From SZUA-442 sp963792405 (GTDB taxonomy: Bacteria > Actinomycetota > Acidimicrobiia > Spongiisociales > UBA5794), in assembly GCA_963792405.1 (NCBI GenBank), contig CAWBVU010000005.1, positions 124,001 through 188,000 of the forward strand: a DNA stretch of 64,000 bases. The letters are read 5' to 3'. The notes under the pieces are model-generated. The model worked only from the letters and a program-made list of their open reading frames with translations. It was not told the DNA's origin and did no database searches. Shown here piece after piece: positions 16,301-25,108 of the stretch (position 1 is the first letter of the stretch; each line of letters starts with the position of its first letter). The translations under genes and the position numbers were made by a program.

Positions 16301-18289
16301 GTGAACGACATGTCTCGCATCACCGTCTCGGCGGACGACCCCGTGTTCGATTCCGCCGATACCGATCCGACCGTCAGCCCTGCCGAGGACTTCTACCGCT
16401 GGGTGAACGGCGGATGGATCGCAGCGAACCCGGTGCCCCCGGAGTACGGCGCATGGGGCGCGGCCCAGGAGGTCCACGAGCGCAACCAGGAGATCCTGAA
16501 GGGGCTGCTCGACGCCGCGGCGGCCGATGGGACCTCGGAGCCGGGGACCGCAGACCATTGGGTCGGCACCTACGTCCGGTCCGGCATGGACGAGGCCCGT
16601 ATCGAAGCACTCGGCATCGAGCCGATCGAGCCATGGCTCCGGCGGATCGAAGGGATCGCCGACCTCGAGGATCTCCGCGGCCTGGTCGCAGACCTCCACC
16701 TCATCGGCGTCGGAGCGCTCTTCGACGTCGGGGTCCTCCCCGACTTCGAGGACGCGACGGTGAACCTCCTGTACATCGGCCAGGGTGGGCTCGGGCTCCC
16801 CGACCGCGACTACTACCTGCGCGACGACGACACGTCCCGACAGCTGCTCGACGCCTATCGAGCGCACATCGCCACGATGTTCGGACTGCTGGGGCATTCC
16901 GATGCAGAGGCCTCCGTGCGGGCTTCGGAGGTCGTGGCCATCGAGACAGCCCTCGCAGAGCGTTCGTACACCAACGTACAGATGCGCGACATCGAGCTCA
17001 TCACCAACAAGCGCCTGATGGAGGACGTGGCCGCGATGATGCCCGCCTTCGGGCTCGATGCGTACGTCGGTGCGATCGGGGCAGGTTCCGAGCATGCGGT
17101 CAGCATCGACAATGTCGGCTTCTTCCCCGACGTCGACGCGATGCTCACCACGCGATCGCTCGACGAGTGGAAGGCCTACCTCACCTGGCATCTCGTGCGA
17201 TCGACCGCCTCCAGCCTCCCCGAGGCCTTCGAAACCGCGGCCTTCGACTTCTACGGACGCACCCTCGGCGGCCAGCAGCAGCAGAAGCCTCGCTGGAAAC
17301 GAGTCCTCGCGGCGGCGTCGTCGGACATCGGACAGCTCGTGTCGCAGCTCTATGTGCGAGACAACTTCTCCCCTGTCGCCAAGGCGCGGATGGAGCACCT
17401 CGTCGACCGCCTCTTCGACGCGATGCGCGACACCCTGATGACGATCACCTGGATGAGCGATGAGACGAGGGGCCAGGCGCTCGCAAAGCTCGAGGGATTC
17501 GGGGCGAAGATCGGCTACCCCGACGAGTGGCGGGACTACTCGGGGCTCGAGCTCGAGGACGGCGCATGGCTGTCCAATCGCCTTGCCTGCCGCACGTTCG
17601 AGGTGCGGCGACAGCTCGATCAACTGGGGAAGCCCGTCGATCCCCACGAGTGGTCGATGGCGCCCCATGTGGTCAACGCCTACTACCACCCGCTTCGCAA
17701 CGAGATCGTGTTTCCCGCAGGAATCCTCCAGCCCCCGTTCTTCACGGAGGATGCGGATGACGCCGTCAACTACGGGGCCATCGGGGCGGTCATCGGGCAC
17801 GAGATCACCCACGGATTCGACGACCAGGGCTCACGCTTCGATGCGGAGGGCAACGTTCGGAACTGGTGGTCCGCCGAGGACCGAGCGGAATTCGAGCGTA
17901 GGGCGAGGGTGGTCGTCGAACAGTTCTCCGAGTTTGAGATCGAGGACGGCCTCGCGGTGAACGGCGAGCTGACCCTCGGCGAGAACATCGCAGACCTCGG
18001 CGGGCTCAAGATCGCACTGCGTGCGCTCGAGACCGAGCTCGATGGGCAGCCCGCGGACGTCGCGGGGCTCACCGCCACACAACGCTTCTTCATGGCGTGG
18101 GCGAGGGTGTGGCGCCGCAACTACACGCCGGAGTACCTGCGACTCATCGTCAACTCCGACCCCCACGCGCCCTCCGATCTTCGATGCCTCGGCCCCATGA
18201 GCAACCTCGGCAGTTTCGCCGAGGCGTTCGGCATCGACGATGCGCATCCTTCGATGCGACCCCCTGAGCACAGGGTGGACATCTGGTGA
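16301..18289 (+). CDS. pepO: M13 family zinc metallopeptidase (PepO/neprilysin-like)
   Basis: This zinc endopeptidase of the neprilysin family has about 662 residues, the usual length. The zinc site is GHEITHGFDD (His-Glu-x-x-His, near residue 500); ENIADLGG supplies the third ligand Glu; the C-terminal RVDIW closes the family pattern. The N-terminus has FYRWVNGGWI, also conserved. No signal peptide is visible, so it may be cytosolic, as PepO is in many bacteria. AGGAGG at 16291-16296 lies 4 bases from the GTG at 16301 and 13 from an in-frame ATG at 16310, so either could be used. A TATCGT -10 box sits at about 16273. Confidence 0.93.
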   Translation: MNDMSRITVSADDPVFDSADTDPTVSPAEDFYRWVNGGWIAANPVPPEYGAWGAAQEVHERNQEILKGLLDAAAADGTSEPGTADHWVGTYVRSGMDEARIEALGIEPIEPWLRRIEGIADLEDLRGLVADLHLIGVGALFDVGVLPDFEDATVNLLYIGQGGLGLPDRDYYLRDDDTSRQLLDAYRAHIATMFGLLGHSDAEASVRASEVVAIETALAERSYTNVQMRDIELITNKRLMEDVAAMMPAFGLDAYVGAIGAGSEHAVSIDNVGFFPDVDAMLTTRSLDEWKAYLTWHLVRSTASSLPEAFETAAFDFYGRTLGGQQQQKPRWKRVLAAASSDIGQLVSQLYVRDNFSPVAKARMEHLVDRLFDAMRDTLMTITWMSDETRGQALAKLEGFGAKIGYPDEWRDYSGLELEDGAWLSNRLACRTFEVRRQLDQLGKPVDPHEWSMAPHVVNAYYHPLRNEIVFPAGILQPPFFTEDADDAVNYGAIGAVIGHEITHGFDDQGSRFDAEGNVRNWWSAEDRAEFERRARVVVEQFSEFEIEDGLAVNGELTLGENIADLGGLKIALRALETELDGQPADVAGLTATQRFFMAWARVWRRNYTPEYLRLIVNSDPHAPSDLRCLGPMSNLGSFAEAFGIDDAHPSMRPPEHRVDIW

Positions 18290-18375
18290 GGTGCCGTCGA
18301 CCTGGGGCGCACCGCATGCGCCGCCGTCCGGGGAGCCGCGGATCGTATCCCCCGGTCGGTGATTGAATCCCGCCG

Positions 18376-18948
18376 ATGCGACACATCCTCATCGCCATCG
18401 TCGCGGTGGCCCTCACGGCCGGATGCTCGAGTGCATCGGGTGCGTCGGGGGGGCCCGAGGCGTCCGCAGACGGCTCGTCGCAGAGCCCGGCCACCGTGTG
18501 GGCGATCGGCGACTCGATCATGGTGGGCGCCACGGACCTGCTCACCGGAGCACGGCCCGACCTGGTGATCGACGCCGAGGTCGGTCGAACCTTCGCCCAG
18601 GGGCTCGCAACGCTGGCGAGCCTCACGGCAGCAGGCGAGACCCCCGATGCCCTCATCTTCGCCCTGGGGACGAACAACGGAGCGACGCCCGACCAGATCG
18701 CCGACCTCGTCGCCCTGGCCGAGGGCATCGAAAGGGTGATCCTCGTCACGGTCGTGGTGCCTCGCGGGTGGGAGGACGGCACGAACGCCGCCATCGTCGA
18801 CGCCGAGGCACGATACGGGTCCGTGACCGTCGCTGATTGGTACGCCGTGGCCGCAGGCGACACGTCGCTGTTCCGCTCCGACGGCTACCACCCGAACGCC
18901 GACGGCCTCGCCGTGTGGGCGGATCTCGTCCTCACCACGGTCGAATGA
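18376..18948 (+). CDS. SGNH/GDSL-hydrolase-like lipoprotein
   Basis: The product has 190 residues and a lipoprotein signal (IAIVAVALTAGC, Cys at 17). The SGNH fold is visible as block I WAIGDSIMVGA, block III ALGTNNG, and block V DGYHPN with the catalytic His. Ser of GDS, Asn of GTNNG and the Asp/His pair make an esterase likely, for example acting on acyl or acetyl groups of envelope polymers. Similar proteins occur as domains of OatA-like acyltransferases. It lies 86 bases after the M13 peptidase gene on the same strand. Confidence 0.83.
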   Translation: MRHILIAIVAVALTAGCSSASGASGGPEASADGSSQSPATVWAIGDSIMVGATDLLTGARPDLVIDAEVGRTFAQGLATLASLTAAGETPDALIFALGTNNGATPDQIADLVALAEGIERVILVTVVVPRGWEDGTNAAIVDAEARYGSVTVADWYAVAAGDTSLFRSDGYHPNADGLAVWADLVLTTVE

Positions 18949-18994
18949 GTCAGCGGACTCCGCGCCACGATGGCGTATCGTGAAGGTGATGGAC

Positions 18995-19267
18995 ATGGCC
19001 CAACCGATCGATGACCGAACCGACGACGAGGGTCCTGCTCTCACGTTGCGTGAGCGCGTCGCCAAGGCGGCCAGGGAGGCGGATGGTCCCCGCGTGACCG
19101 TCCATGACGACGGCACCACCGAGATCGAGCTCGAGGTGTATGCCATCACCGGGACGGCACTCCCGCGCCCGGATCACCGGACCGGGATCGTGAAGCGATT
19201 CACGACGCGGATCTCCGGCAAGCGGGAGCAGACAGGCACGGTGCGGTACGTGACGCGTCGTCCCTGA
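18995..19267 (+). CDS. Small soluble protein of unknown function
   Basis: The product has 90 residues from the ATG at 18995; GTG at 18980 and ATG at 18989 are other possible starts. 18995 is preferred because GAAGG at 18982-18986 then sits 8 bases upstream. The protein is hydrophilic and charged, has no cysteine and no membrane segment, and seems to hold a small beta-rich C-terminus. Its neighbours give no functional hint. Confidence 0.55.
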   Translation: MAQPIDDRTDDEGPALTLRERVAKAAREADGPRVTVHDDGTTEIELEVYAITGTALPRPDHRTGIVKRFTTRISGKREQTGTVRYVTRRP

Positions 19268-19326
19268 GCGGCGTCACGGATCCGAGGGGTGACCGGGAGT
19301 GGCTGCCGGGGTCGGGGCCGCCAGGG

Positions 19327-20526
19327 TCAGACAGGTCGCTCCATCAGGAACTGGATGCCGTCGATACGGCCCGTCCGGAACCCCGCCTCGCAGTACTCGA
19401 GGTAGTAGCGCCAGAGCAGGCGGAATCGCTCGTCGAACGTGGGGTCGGCTGCCCGGATCGCCGGCCAGGCGGCCTCGAAGCGCTCCGCCCAGCGATGCAG
19501 CGTCTCTGCGTAGTCGGGGCCATGGTGGGTCTCGGAGACCCATGCCATACCCGCGTCCGTCGTCAGGTCCCTGAGGATCGCCACGGTGGGGAGCATGCCC
19601 CCGGGGAAGATGTATCGCTTGATGAAGTCCTCACGTACGAGCAGGTTGTCGTAGAACCGCGGGTCGATCGTGATGGCCTGCATCGCCGCCCTGCCTCCCG
19701 GGGGAATCGCACGGGAGATGGCGTGGAACAGCGACGGCCACACCGTCTCGTCGACCGACTCGATCATCTCGATCGACACGACCTTGTCGTACATCGCGTG
19801 CTCGTCCCTGAAGTCCTGGAGCTTGATCTCGGTGCGATCGGCGAGGCCGGCCTCGGCGAGGCGCTTCCGCGCGAACGTGGCCATCTCCTCCGACAGGGTC
19901 AACCCGGTGACGTGGACGTCGTAATGGGACGCCGCGTAGTCCATGAACCCGCCCCATCCACACCCGATCTCGAGCACCCGCTCACCCGCCCGGAGATCGA
20001 GCATTTCGCACAATGCCCTGTACTTCGCCTCCTGTGCCGCTCCGAGGCCCTGGTCGGCCGTGGCGAACCGAGCGGAGGAGTAGCTCATCGTGTCGTCGAG
20101 CCACGCTCCGTAGAAGTCGTTGCCGAGGTCGTAGTGGTCACCGATCTCGTCGATCGGTGTCGCACGCACGAACGAGGGCCGCCTGTCCCAGAACCACCTC
20201 GTGACAGCCACCGTCCGCGATCCGAGCGCGCTCGACTGGCGGGCGTCGATGTTGCGGGAGGCCAGCTCGAGAAACCCTGCGAGGTCCGGCGTGGTCCACG
20301 CACCATCGAGGTAGGCCTCGCCCAACCCGAGTGCACCGTCATCGACCAGCGCCTTCAGGAGTGCGGCTTCGTCGCGCACCTCGATACGGGCGGCGTCACC
20401 GGCGACCGCACCCTCGAATCGCTGCTCGGTGTCGTCGGACCAGCGCACCTCCACGCTCCCCGTCGTCATCGCCCCGATGATCCGCCGCAGCATCGCCCTC
20501 GCCGCGCTCGTTGTCCAACTCGCCAT
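19327..20526 (-). CDS. cfa: Cyclopropane-fatty-acyl-phospholipid synthase family protein
   Basis: It transfers a methylene or methyl group from SAM to the double bond of membrane phospholipid acyl chains. The 399-residue sequence has the Cfa N-domain (ALGLGEAYLDGAW), DHYDLGNDFYGAWLDDTMSYSSA, the SAM motif VLEIGCGWGG, LTLSEEM, SIEMIESV, YIFPGGMLP, and the C-terminal RYYLEYCEAGFRTGRIDGIQ where the Cys and Glu are conserved. GGAAGG lies 9 bases before the ATG and TACAAT at 20577-20572 may be the -10 box. It is divergent from the deazaflavin-dependent oxidoreductase gene. Methyl-branching relatives (mycolic acid or 10-methyl-stearate enzymes) cannot be excluded. Confidence 0.9.
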   Translation of the reverse strand: MASWTTSAARAMLRRIIGAMTTGSVEVRWSDDTEQRFEGAVAGDAARIEVRDEAALLKALVDDGALGLGEAYLDGAWTTPDLAGFLELASRNIDARQSSALGSRTVAVTRWFWDRRPSFVRATPIDEIGDHYDLGNDFYGAWLDDTMSYSSARFATADQGLGAAQEAKYRALCEMLDLRAGERVLEIGCGWGGFMDYAASHYDVHVTGLTLSEEMATFARKRLAEAGLADRTEIKLQDFRDEHAMYDKVVSIEMIESVDETVWPSLFHAISRAIPPGGRAAMQAITIDPRFYDNLLVREDFIKRYIFPGGMLPTVAILRDLTTDAGMAWVSETHHGPDYAETLHRWAERFEAAWPAIRAADPTFDERFRLLWRYYLEYCEAGFRTGRIDGIQFLMERPV

Positions 20527-20623
20527 GGAACCCGACCTTCCGTGACGGACGGTGTGCCTTCGAGGGCGGGATTGTAATGGAGCGGCACGAACCGCCGTAC
20601 TGTGGGGACGAGGTGGTCACCAC

Positions 20624-21052
20624 ATGAGAGACGGAACCGTCAGGCGCCTCTCGGCCCTCCATGCGGCGCTCTTCCGCGCGACGAACGGCGTCGTCGGACG
20701 GAGGCTCGTCGCCAACGACATGCTGCTCCTGACGACCGTGGGCCGTCGAACGCAACGGCCGCACACCGTCCCGCTGCTGTACCTCACCGAAGGGGACCGG
20801 CTCGTCGTGATCGCATCGTACGGCGGGCGGGATCAACACCCGGAGTGGTACCGCAACCTCCTCCACGAACCGGCCGCAACGGTCCAGCTCGGGGCGCGCC
20901 GAACGGGCGTGCGCGCCGAGACCATGCATCACCTCGATCGTTCCGAGTGGTGGCCGCGCATCGTCGACGCCTACGGCGATTACGACGTGTACCAGTCCCG
21001 CACCGAACGCGAGATCCCGGTGGTGTGGCTCCACCCCGGGGACACGCGCTGA
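20624..21052 (+). CDS. Deazaflavin (F420)-dependent nitroreductase family protein
   Basis: The 142-residue protein belongs to the Ddn split-barrel family that binds coenzyme F420: LLTTVGRRTQRPHTVPLLYL, VVIASYGGRDQHPEWYRNL, and the C-terminal TEREIPVVWLHP. Members reduce quinones, nitroimidazoles or unsaturated lactones with F420H2, and physiological substrates vary. The ATG at 20624 is supported by GAGGTGG 7 bases upstream. The luciferase-like F420 enzyme at 21743-22660 suggests the host makes F420. Confidence 0.85.
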   Translation: MRDGTVRRLSALHAALFRATNGVVGRRLVANDMLLLTTVGRRTQRPHTVPLLYLTEGDRLVVIASYGGRDQHPEWYRNLLHEPAATVQLGARRTGVRAETMHHLDRSEWWPRIVDAYGDYDVYQSRTEREIPVVWLHPGDTR

Positions 21053-21060
21053 GTGACACG

Positions 21061-21092
21061 GCGGAGGGGCGGCCCTTCGGCCGCCCCTCCGC
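21061..21092. terminator. Bidirectional hairpin terminator
   Basis: Perfect 14-bp arms (GCGGAGGGGCGGCC and its complement) enclose CTTC, between two convergent genes. It begins 8 bases after the stop of the Ddn-like gene. There is no long T-run, but the stem is very stable on both strands. Confidence 0.85.
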
Positions 21093-21125
21093 GTTCGTCC
21101 GGTCTTCCCCGGGACGTTGCCCTCG

Positions 21126-21648
21126 TCAGCTCACCGCATTCTCGTTCGGCCGGTTCAGCAGGCTGAGCACCCCGCCGATGGCCACGAGCACGCCGGCGAG
21201 GATGAGCAGGTACCAGCCCCATCCGATCGACACCGTGTAGGCCTCGGGGATCGCTCCCGCGAGAGAATGCCTGGGCGAACCCGGCCTCGAGTGTGTCGGC
21301 ATCGTCCATCGCCCCCATCGTCGAGAAGATGCCGATGATCAGCATCAGCACGCCGAGCGCGGACGCGATGAGGCCGTACAGGCGCTTCATCGGTTCCTTG
21401 AGTGGCGGTGTGAACACGACGATCGCCGCGGCGACCGCCGCGATGGCGTAGACGATCGCCGCCCACGCCGTGTCGTTGTACAGCGCCGACCACGTGTTCT
21501 CATCGAGATTCGGCGGGATCGCCGGATTTGCCTGGTTGAGTGCCGCCATGGCCTGCTCACCGGCCGAGCTGGCCTTCTTGAGCAGGAACCCCACCACTGC
21601 CGCAACGACACCGAGGATCGCAAGTATGCGTCCGTAGTACATGGTCAT
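21126..21648 (-). CDS. Four-helix membrane protein with apparent +1 frameshift
   Basis: From the ATG at 21648 (or 21642, with AGGAAAGG upstream) the frame reads three hydrophobic segments: ILGVVAAVVGFLL, AIVYAIAAVAAAIVVF and LIASALGVLMLIIGIFS. Near 21270-21280 it turns into Arg/Pro-rich nonsense. Skipping one base there (for example in GGG) lets translation continue as AIPEAYTVSIGWGWYLLILAGV and end in LLNRPNENAVS at 21126, just before a terminator. The restored protein has about 174 residues and a fourth helix. This looks like a one-base insertion, real or from sequencing. The family is not recognised. Confidence 0.65.
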
Positions 21649-21742
21649 CCTTTCCTCGCAGGGGCGAGCGTAGGGATTCGACCCTTGGGGAGACAACTGG
21701 GTTTCGCGGACGGCGCCCTGCACCGCCACGCCGCTCGGCGAT

Positions 21743-22660
21743 TCAGGCGAGCGCGGAGAGCGCGTTCTCGACCGACCAGGCCACGGCGCCGACGGCCTGG
21801 AGGTAGACGCGCTCGAAACCCATCTGCTCGAGGTCGTCGAGGTGCGCGGCGACCTGATCCCACGTGCGGATCGTCACTGAGTCGCCGAGCAGGGCGCGCA
21901 GCCGTTCGGGCGTCCACCCCCTCGCCCTGGCGTAGTCGGCCAGGAACTCGTCGACCTCCGCAGCGTCGGCGCCTGCGATCGTCTGCACGCAGGTCGTGAT
22001 CTTGATGGCGTCGGGGTCCCGCCCTGCGGCCACGGCGGCACGCCGCATGACCTCGAGCCTCGCCTCGACCCCTTCACGCGTGTGGTGGTAGAGGTTGTAC
22101 TCGTTTGCGTACCTGCCGACGAGCGTCGGGGTCTTCTCCTCGCCGCCTCCTCCGACCATCAGCCGGAGGTCCCCCCTGGTGGGCGGGTGGATGTCGAGCC
22201 CCGCGAGGGACCAGTGGACCCCCCTGTACCCGGCAGCCGGATCGTCGATGTAGGCCCGGAGGTAGCCGAGTGCGTCCTCCAACCACTCGAACCGAGTCGA
22301 GAGCGAAGGGAACTCGAACCCGAACACCTCGTGCTCGCCCCGGTGCCATCCCGTTCCCACACCGAAGACGAAACGACCTCCGGAGATCTCGTCGATGGTG
22401 GTGAGGCCCTTGGCGTACACCGCGGGATGGCGGAACGTGATCGGGCTGACCAGCATGACGATCTCGATGTCGGACGTGTCCCTCGCCAGGGCGGCCGTCT
22501 GGACGAACGAGTCGTACGCGGGGGCGGCCCAGTCCTCCTTCGTCCTCCCGTACAGGTAGTGGTCGGCGAGGGCGACCGCAGCGATGCCTGCTCGCTCGCA
22601 GATGCCGGCGACCTGCGCGACGTGGTCGTACGACCCCACGACCTGTATCCCGAGTTCCAC
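21743..22660 (-). CDS. LLM-class F420-dependent oxidoreductase
   Basis: The 305-residue TIM-barrel protein is of the luciferase-like F420 family. Landmarks are the N-terminal ELGIQVVGSYD, ADHYLYG, LVSPITFRHPAVYAKGLTTIDEISGGRFVFGVGTGW, RFEWLEDAL, LMVGGGGEEKTPTLVGRYANEYN, and a C-terminal MGFERVYLQAVG. TISGGR-type sequence followed by GxGxGW is the F420/FMN phosphate-binding region. The substrate is unknown. It lies 9 bases downstream of the zincin-like gene on the same strand, so they may share a transcript. Confidence 0.88.
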   Translation of the reverse strand: MELGIQVVGSYDHVAQVAGICERAGIAAVALADHYLYGRTKEDWAAPAYDSFVQTAALARDTSDIEIVMLVSPITFRHPAVYAKGLTTIDEISGGRFVFGVGTGWHRGEHEVFGFEFPSLSTRFEWLEDALGYLRAYIDDPAAGYRGVHWSLAGLDIHPPTRGDLRLMVGGGGEEKTPTLVGRYANEYNLYHHTREGVEARLEVMRRAAVAAGRDPDAIKITTCVQTIAGADAAEVDEFLADYARARGWTPERLRALLGDSVTIRTWDQVAAHLDDLEQMGFERVYLQAVGAVAWSVENALSALA

Positions 22661-22669
22661 CTGGCGATC

Positions 22670-23146
22670 CTAGGCGGGCAGCATGCCGTCGATGACCGAG
22701 GCGGCCTCGTCGAACCGCCCGATCCACACGTTGCCATGCGCAGGGGTCGACGGCGGGTCGAGATGGTGCACCGCGTGATGACCGAGCTCGTGGGCAAGGG
22801 TCATCAGCGTCACGGTCCGGCCGAGCCTCAGGGCGCCGTGCTCGTACCGACCGACGCGGCCGCTCCCCGGAGCCGCCCCGCGCCCCCTTGCGGGAGCGTC
22901 CGCGCTGCGGGCGGGTGGTTCACATGCCGCGGTGAAGGGGGAGCGCCTGGCGTGGAATCGCAGCACCGGGGCGGGTATCCCCCACGTGGCGCACACGGCC
23001 GACACGACGAGCCGTGCGTCGTCCTCCTCGACGGTCAGCAGGTCGAGACGGCGCAGGAGCGTGAAATCCGCCGAGACCCGCTGCACGCGTCCGTCATGCC
23101 GTCTCCTCGGTGACGACACGACCCGTGCCGTGCGGATGGCATCCAT
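22670..23146 (-). CDS. Small HExxH zincin-like protein
   Basis: The 158-residue protein contains TLAHELGHHAVHH, a zinc-binding HExxH motif, followed by AHGNVWIGRFDEAAS, where the Glu could be a third ligand. No signal peptide is seen. It is not a recognised named family; ImmA/IrrE-like and SprT-like peptidases have comparable size but different surroundings. The ATG at 23146 is chosen because a TACCGT -10 box ends exactly 7 bases upstream, the leaderless pattern of this genome; the frame stays open to 23308 without protein-like sequence. It is followed closely by the F420 oxidoreductase gene. Confidence 0.65.
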   Translation of the reverse strand: MDAIRTARVVSSPRRRHDGRVQRVSADFTLLRRLDLLTVEEDDARLVVSAVCATWGIPAPVLRFHARRSPFTAACEPPARSADAPARGRGAAPGSGRVGRYEHGALRLGRTVTLMTLAHELGHHAVHHLDPPSTPAHGNVWIGRFDEAASVIDGMLPA

Positions 23147-23306
23147 GCCGTGAACGGTACGACGTCCCTGTGACACAGCGGTGCAATCCGCCGGCTCCGT
23201 CATGTCCGGGCAGTGCGACGTCGAGGACGGGGCCATGCCCACGAGACGGGCGCCGTTACCATGCGCGAGCTCGGGGACGGCATCCCCGGCGCCCTGAAGG
23301 TGACCC

Positions 23307-23762
23307 ATGGACCGCCAGCTGACGATCGGGGACGTCGCCGCCCGGACCGGGGTGGCCCCCTCGGCATTGCGCTACTACGAGGACCGGGGCCTCATCTCGT
23401 CCGAGCGGACACCGGGTAACCAGCGCCGCTACCGACGGTCGGTCCTCCGCACGGTGTCGATCATCCGGGCTGCGCAGGAGGCGGGGTTGTCCCTCGACGA
23501 GGTCGGCACTGCGCTCGCGCCGGCGCACGAAGCGGTCACACCGTCCATGAGCGAGTGGTCACGCGTCGCCGAGAGACTGCGCCCACACGTCGACCGCCAG
23601 ATCGCGATCCTCGCGGCGCTGAGGGACGAACTGGACGGGTGCATCGGGTGCGGGTGCCTCTCGCTACCGTCGTGCGCCGTGGCGAACCCCGACGATCGCG
23701 CCGCCGCCGATGGGACAGGTGCGCGATATCTCGGAACCGACATGGGGCATGATCGACGATGA
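23307..23762 (+). CDS. soxR: SoxR-type MerR redox sensor
   Basis: SoxR is a transcription activator whose [2Fe-2S] cluster is oxidised by redox-cycling compounds. The 151-residue protein has the MerR winged helix (LTIGDVAARTGVAPSALRYYEDRGLI), the dimerisation helix, and the SoxR cluster loop CIGCGCLSLPSC (Cys112, 115, 117, 123) followed by NPDD. GAAGG lies upstream of the ATG. It overlaps the rarD-like start by 14 bases, so RarD may be in its operon. In actinobacteria SoxR usually controls exporters and monooxygenases rather than soxS. Confidence 0.93.
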   Translation: MDRQLTIGDVAARTGVAPSALRYYEDRGLISSERTPGNQRRYRRSVLRTVSIIRAAQEAGLSLDEVGTALAPAHEAVTPSMSEWSRVAERLRPHVDRQIAILAALRDELDGCIGCGCLSLPSCAVANPDDRAAADGTGARYLGTDMGHDRR

Positions 23763-24693
23763 GCAACCCGCGATGATGGACCCCCGGCAGCGGACCGACG
23801 CCGGCCGGCATCACCGGACGGGTGTGTGGTACGGCATCGCCGCCTATGTCGTGTGGGGCCTCTCGCCCCTGTTCTGGAACCTCGTCGATGGCATCGCAAC
23901 GGGGGCACTCCTCGTGCAGCGCATCGTCTGGGCCCTCGCGATCCTGGCGCTCGTCATCAGCCTCCGGGGCCTGTGGCCCACCGTTCGGTCGGCCTACGCG
24001 GCCCGTACGGCGCGAACGGTCACCGTCGTCGCCGCGATCCTCCTCGCGACGAACTGGGGTGTCTTCCTGTGGGCCGTCACGAACGACCACGTGGTGGAGG
24101 CATCACTCGGGTACTTCATCACCCCGCTCGTATCGGTGGCACTGGGCGTCGTCGTGCTGCGCGAGCGGCTCCGCCCCACCCAATGGGCTGCGGTGGCGAT
24201 CGCCTCCGTGGGGGTCTTGGGCATGGCGCTGCGAGTCGGCACCGTCCCCTGGGTGTCCCTGACCCTCGGGTTCTCGTTCGGGTTCTACGGACTGCTGAAG
24301 AAGAATGCCTTTGCCGCACCGCCCCTCGCAGGCCTGTTCGGCGAGACCATGGTCCTGGTGGGTCCAGCGCTCGTGCTGGCCGCAGCCTCCGGCACCGCAC
24401 CTCCCGGTATCGCACTCACGCCCGCGGTCTGGGGGTTCCTCACGCTCACCGGCGTCATCACCGTCGTGCCACTGCTGTTGTTCGGGGCGTCGGCGCAGCG
24501 GATCCCCCTGTCGACCTTGGGGATGCTCCAGTACATCGCACCGTCGTTGCAGCTCCTCGTCGGGATCACCGCCCTGGGTGAGCACATGACGAGCGACACC
24601 CTCTTCGGGTTCGTCCTGGTGTGGATCGCCCTCGCCCTCTCCACCGTCGACAGCGTGCGTCAGGGGCGCGGGCCGGCTCCGGCTGCCGCCTGA
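23749..24693 (+). CDS. rarD: RarD-like EamA family transporter
   Basis: The 314-residue inner-membrane protein has ten hydrophobic segments and RarD landmarks: GVWYGIAAYVVWGLSPLFW at the N-terminus, LVQRIVWAL, ATNWGVFLWAV, VVEASLGYFITPLVSV, GFYGLLKKN, and QYIAPSLQLLVG. E. coli RarD mutants are chloramphenicol-sensitive; the transported solute is unknown. The start is uncertain: ATG 23749 overlaps soxR, and ATG 23773 would leave a 16-residue tail before helix 1. Coupling with soxR suggests redox control. Confidence 0.87.
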   Translation: MIDDEQPAMMDPRQRTDAGRHHRTGVWYGIAAYVVWGLSPLFWNLVDGIATGALLVQRIVWALAILALVISLRGLWPTVRSAYAARTARTVTVVAAILLATNWGVFLWAVTNDHVVEASLGYFITPLVSVALGVVVLRERLRPTQWAAVAIASVGVLGMALRVGTVPWVSLTLGFSFGFYGLLKKNAFAAPPLAGLFGETMVLVGPALVLAAASGTAPPGIALTPAVWGFLTLTGVITVVPLLLFGASAQRIPLSTLGMLQYIAPSLQLLVGITALGEHMTSDTLFGFVLVWIALALSTVDSVRQGRGPAPAAA

Positions 24694-25062
24694 TCAGCTC
24701 TCGGCGACCGCTTCGTCGATCGCAGCCGCGGCGTCTTCGATCAGGGCATCCGCCCGCTCGATGGCGTCCTCCGCCTCGACCTCCGAGGCGAGCTCCTCGA
24801 GCTCCTCGACCGCCTCCGTGACGTCCTCCACGTAGTGATCCGTCGAGGACCCGCCCCGTGCCCGCACCCCCGCGATCACCGCGTCCTGGATGCCCGCGAG
24901 CTGATCATCATCGACCTTGCCCTCGAGCTTCCCCGCGAGGAACGATCGGATCTCGTCATCGCTCATCGCCATGAACTTGCGGCGTGACACGAGTGACGCC
25001 ACCACACCGGCGACAGCAGCCACCACGATCAGGAGCACCAACAGTTTCAGGAATCGCTTCAT
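24694..25062 (-). CDS. Membrane-anchored acidic helical protein, unknown function
   Basis: The 122-residue protein has an N-terminal membrane helix (FLKLLVLLIVVAAVAGVVASLV) then a cytoplasmic or outer helical domain rich in Glu, Asp and Ala (DVTEAVEELEELASEVEAED), possibly coiled-coil. The ATG at 25062 is preferred over the GTG at 25083 because GAGGAGGGG sits right before it. It converges with rarD, sharing the boundary without a gap. No family is recognised. Confidence 0.65.
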   Translation of the reverse strand: MKRFLKLLVLLIVVAAVAGVVASLVSRRKFMAMSDDEIRSFLAGKLEGKVDDDQLAGIQDAVIAGVRARGGSSTDHYVEDVTEAVEELEELASEVEAEDAIERADALIEDAAAAIDEAVAES

Positions 25063-25108
25063 CACCCCTCCTCGGTGACCCACCCTAGGTCGCGGACGAA
25101 CGGGACCC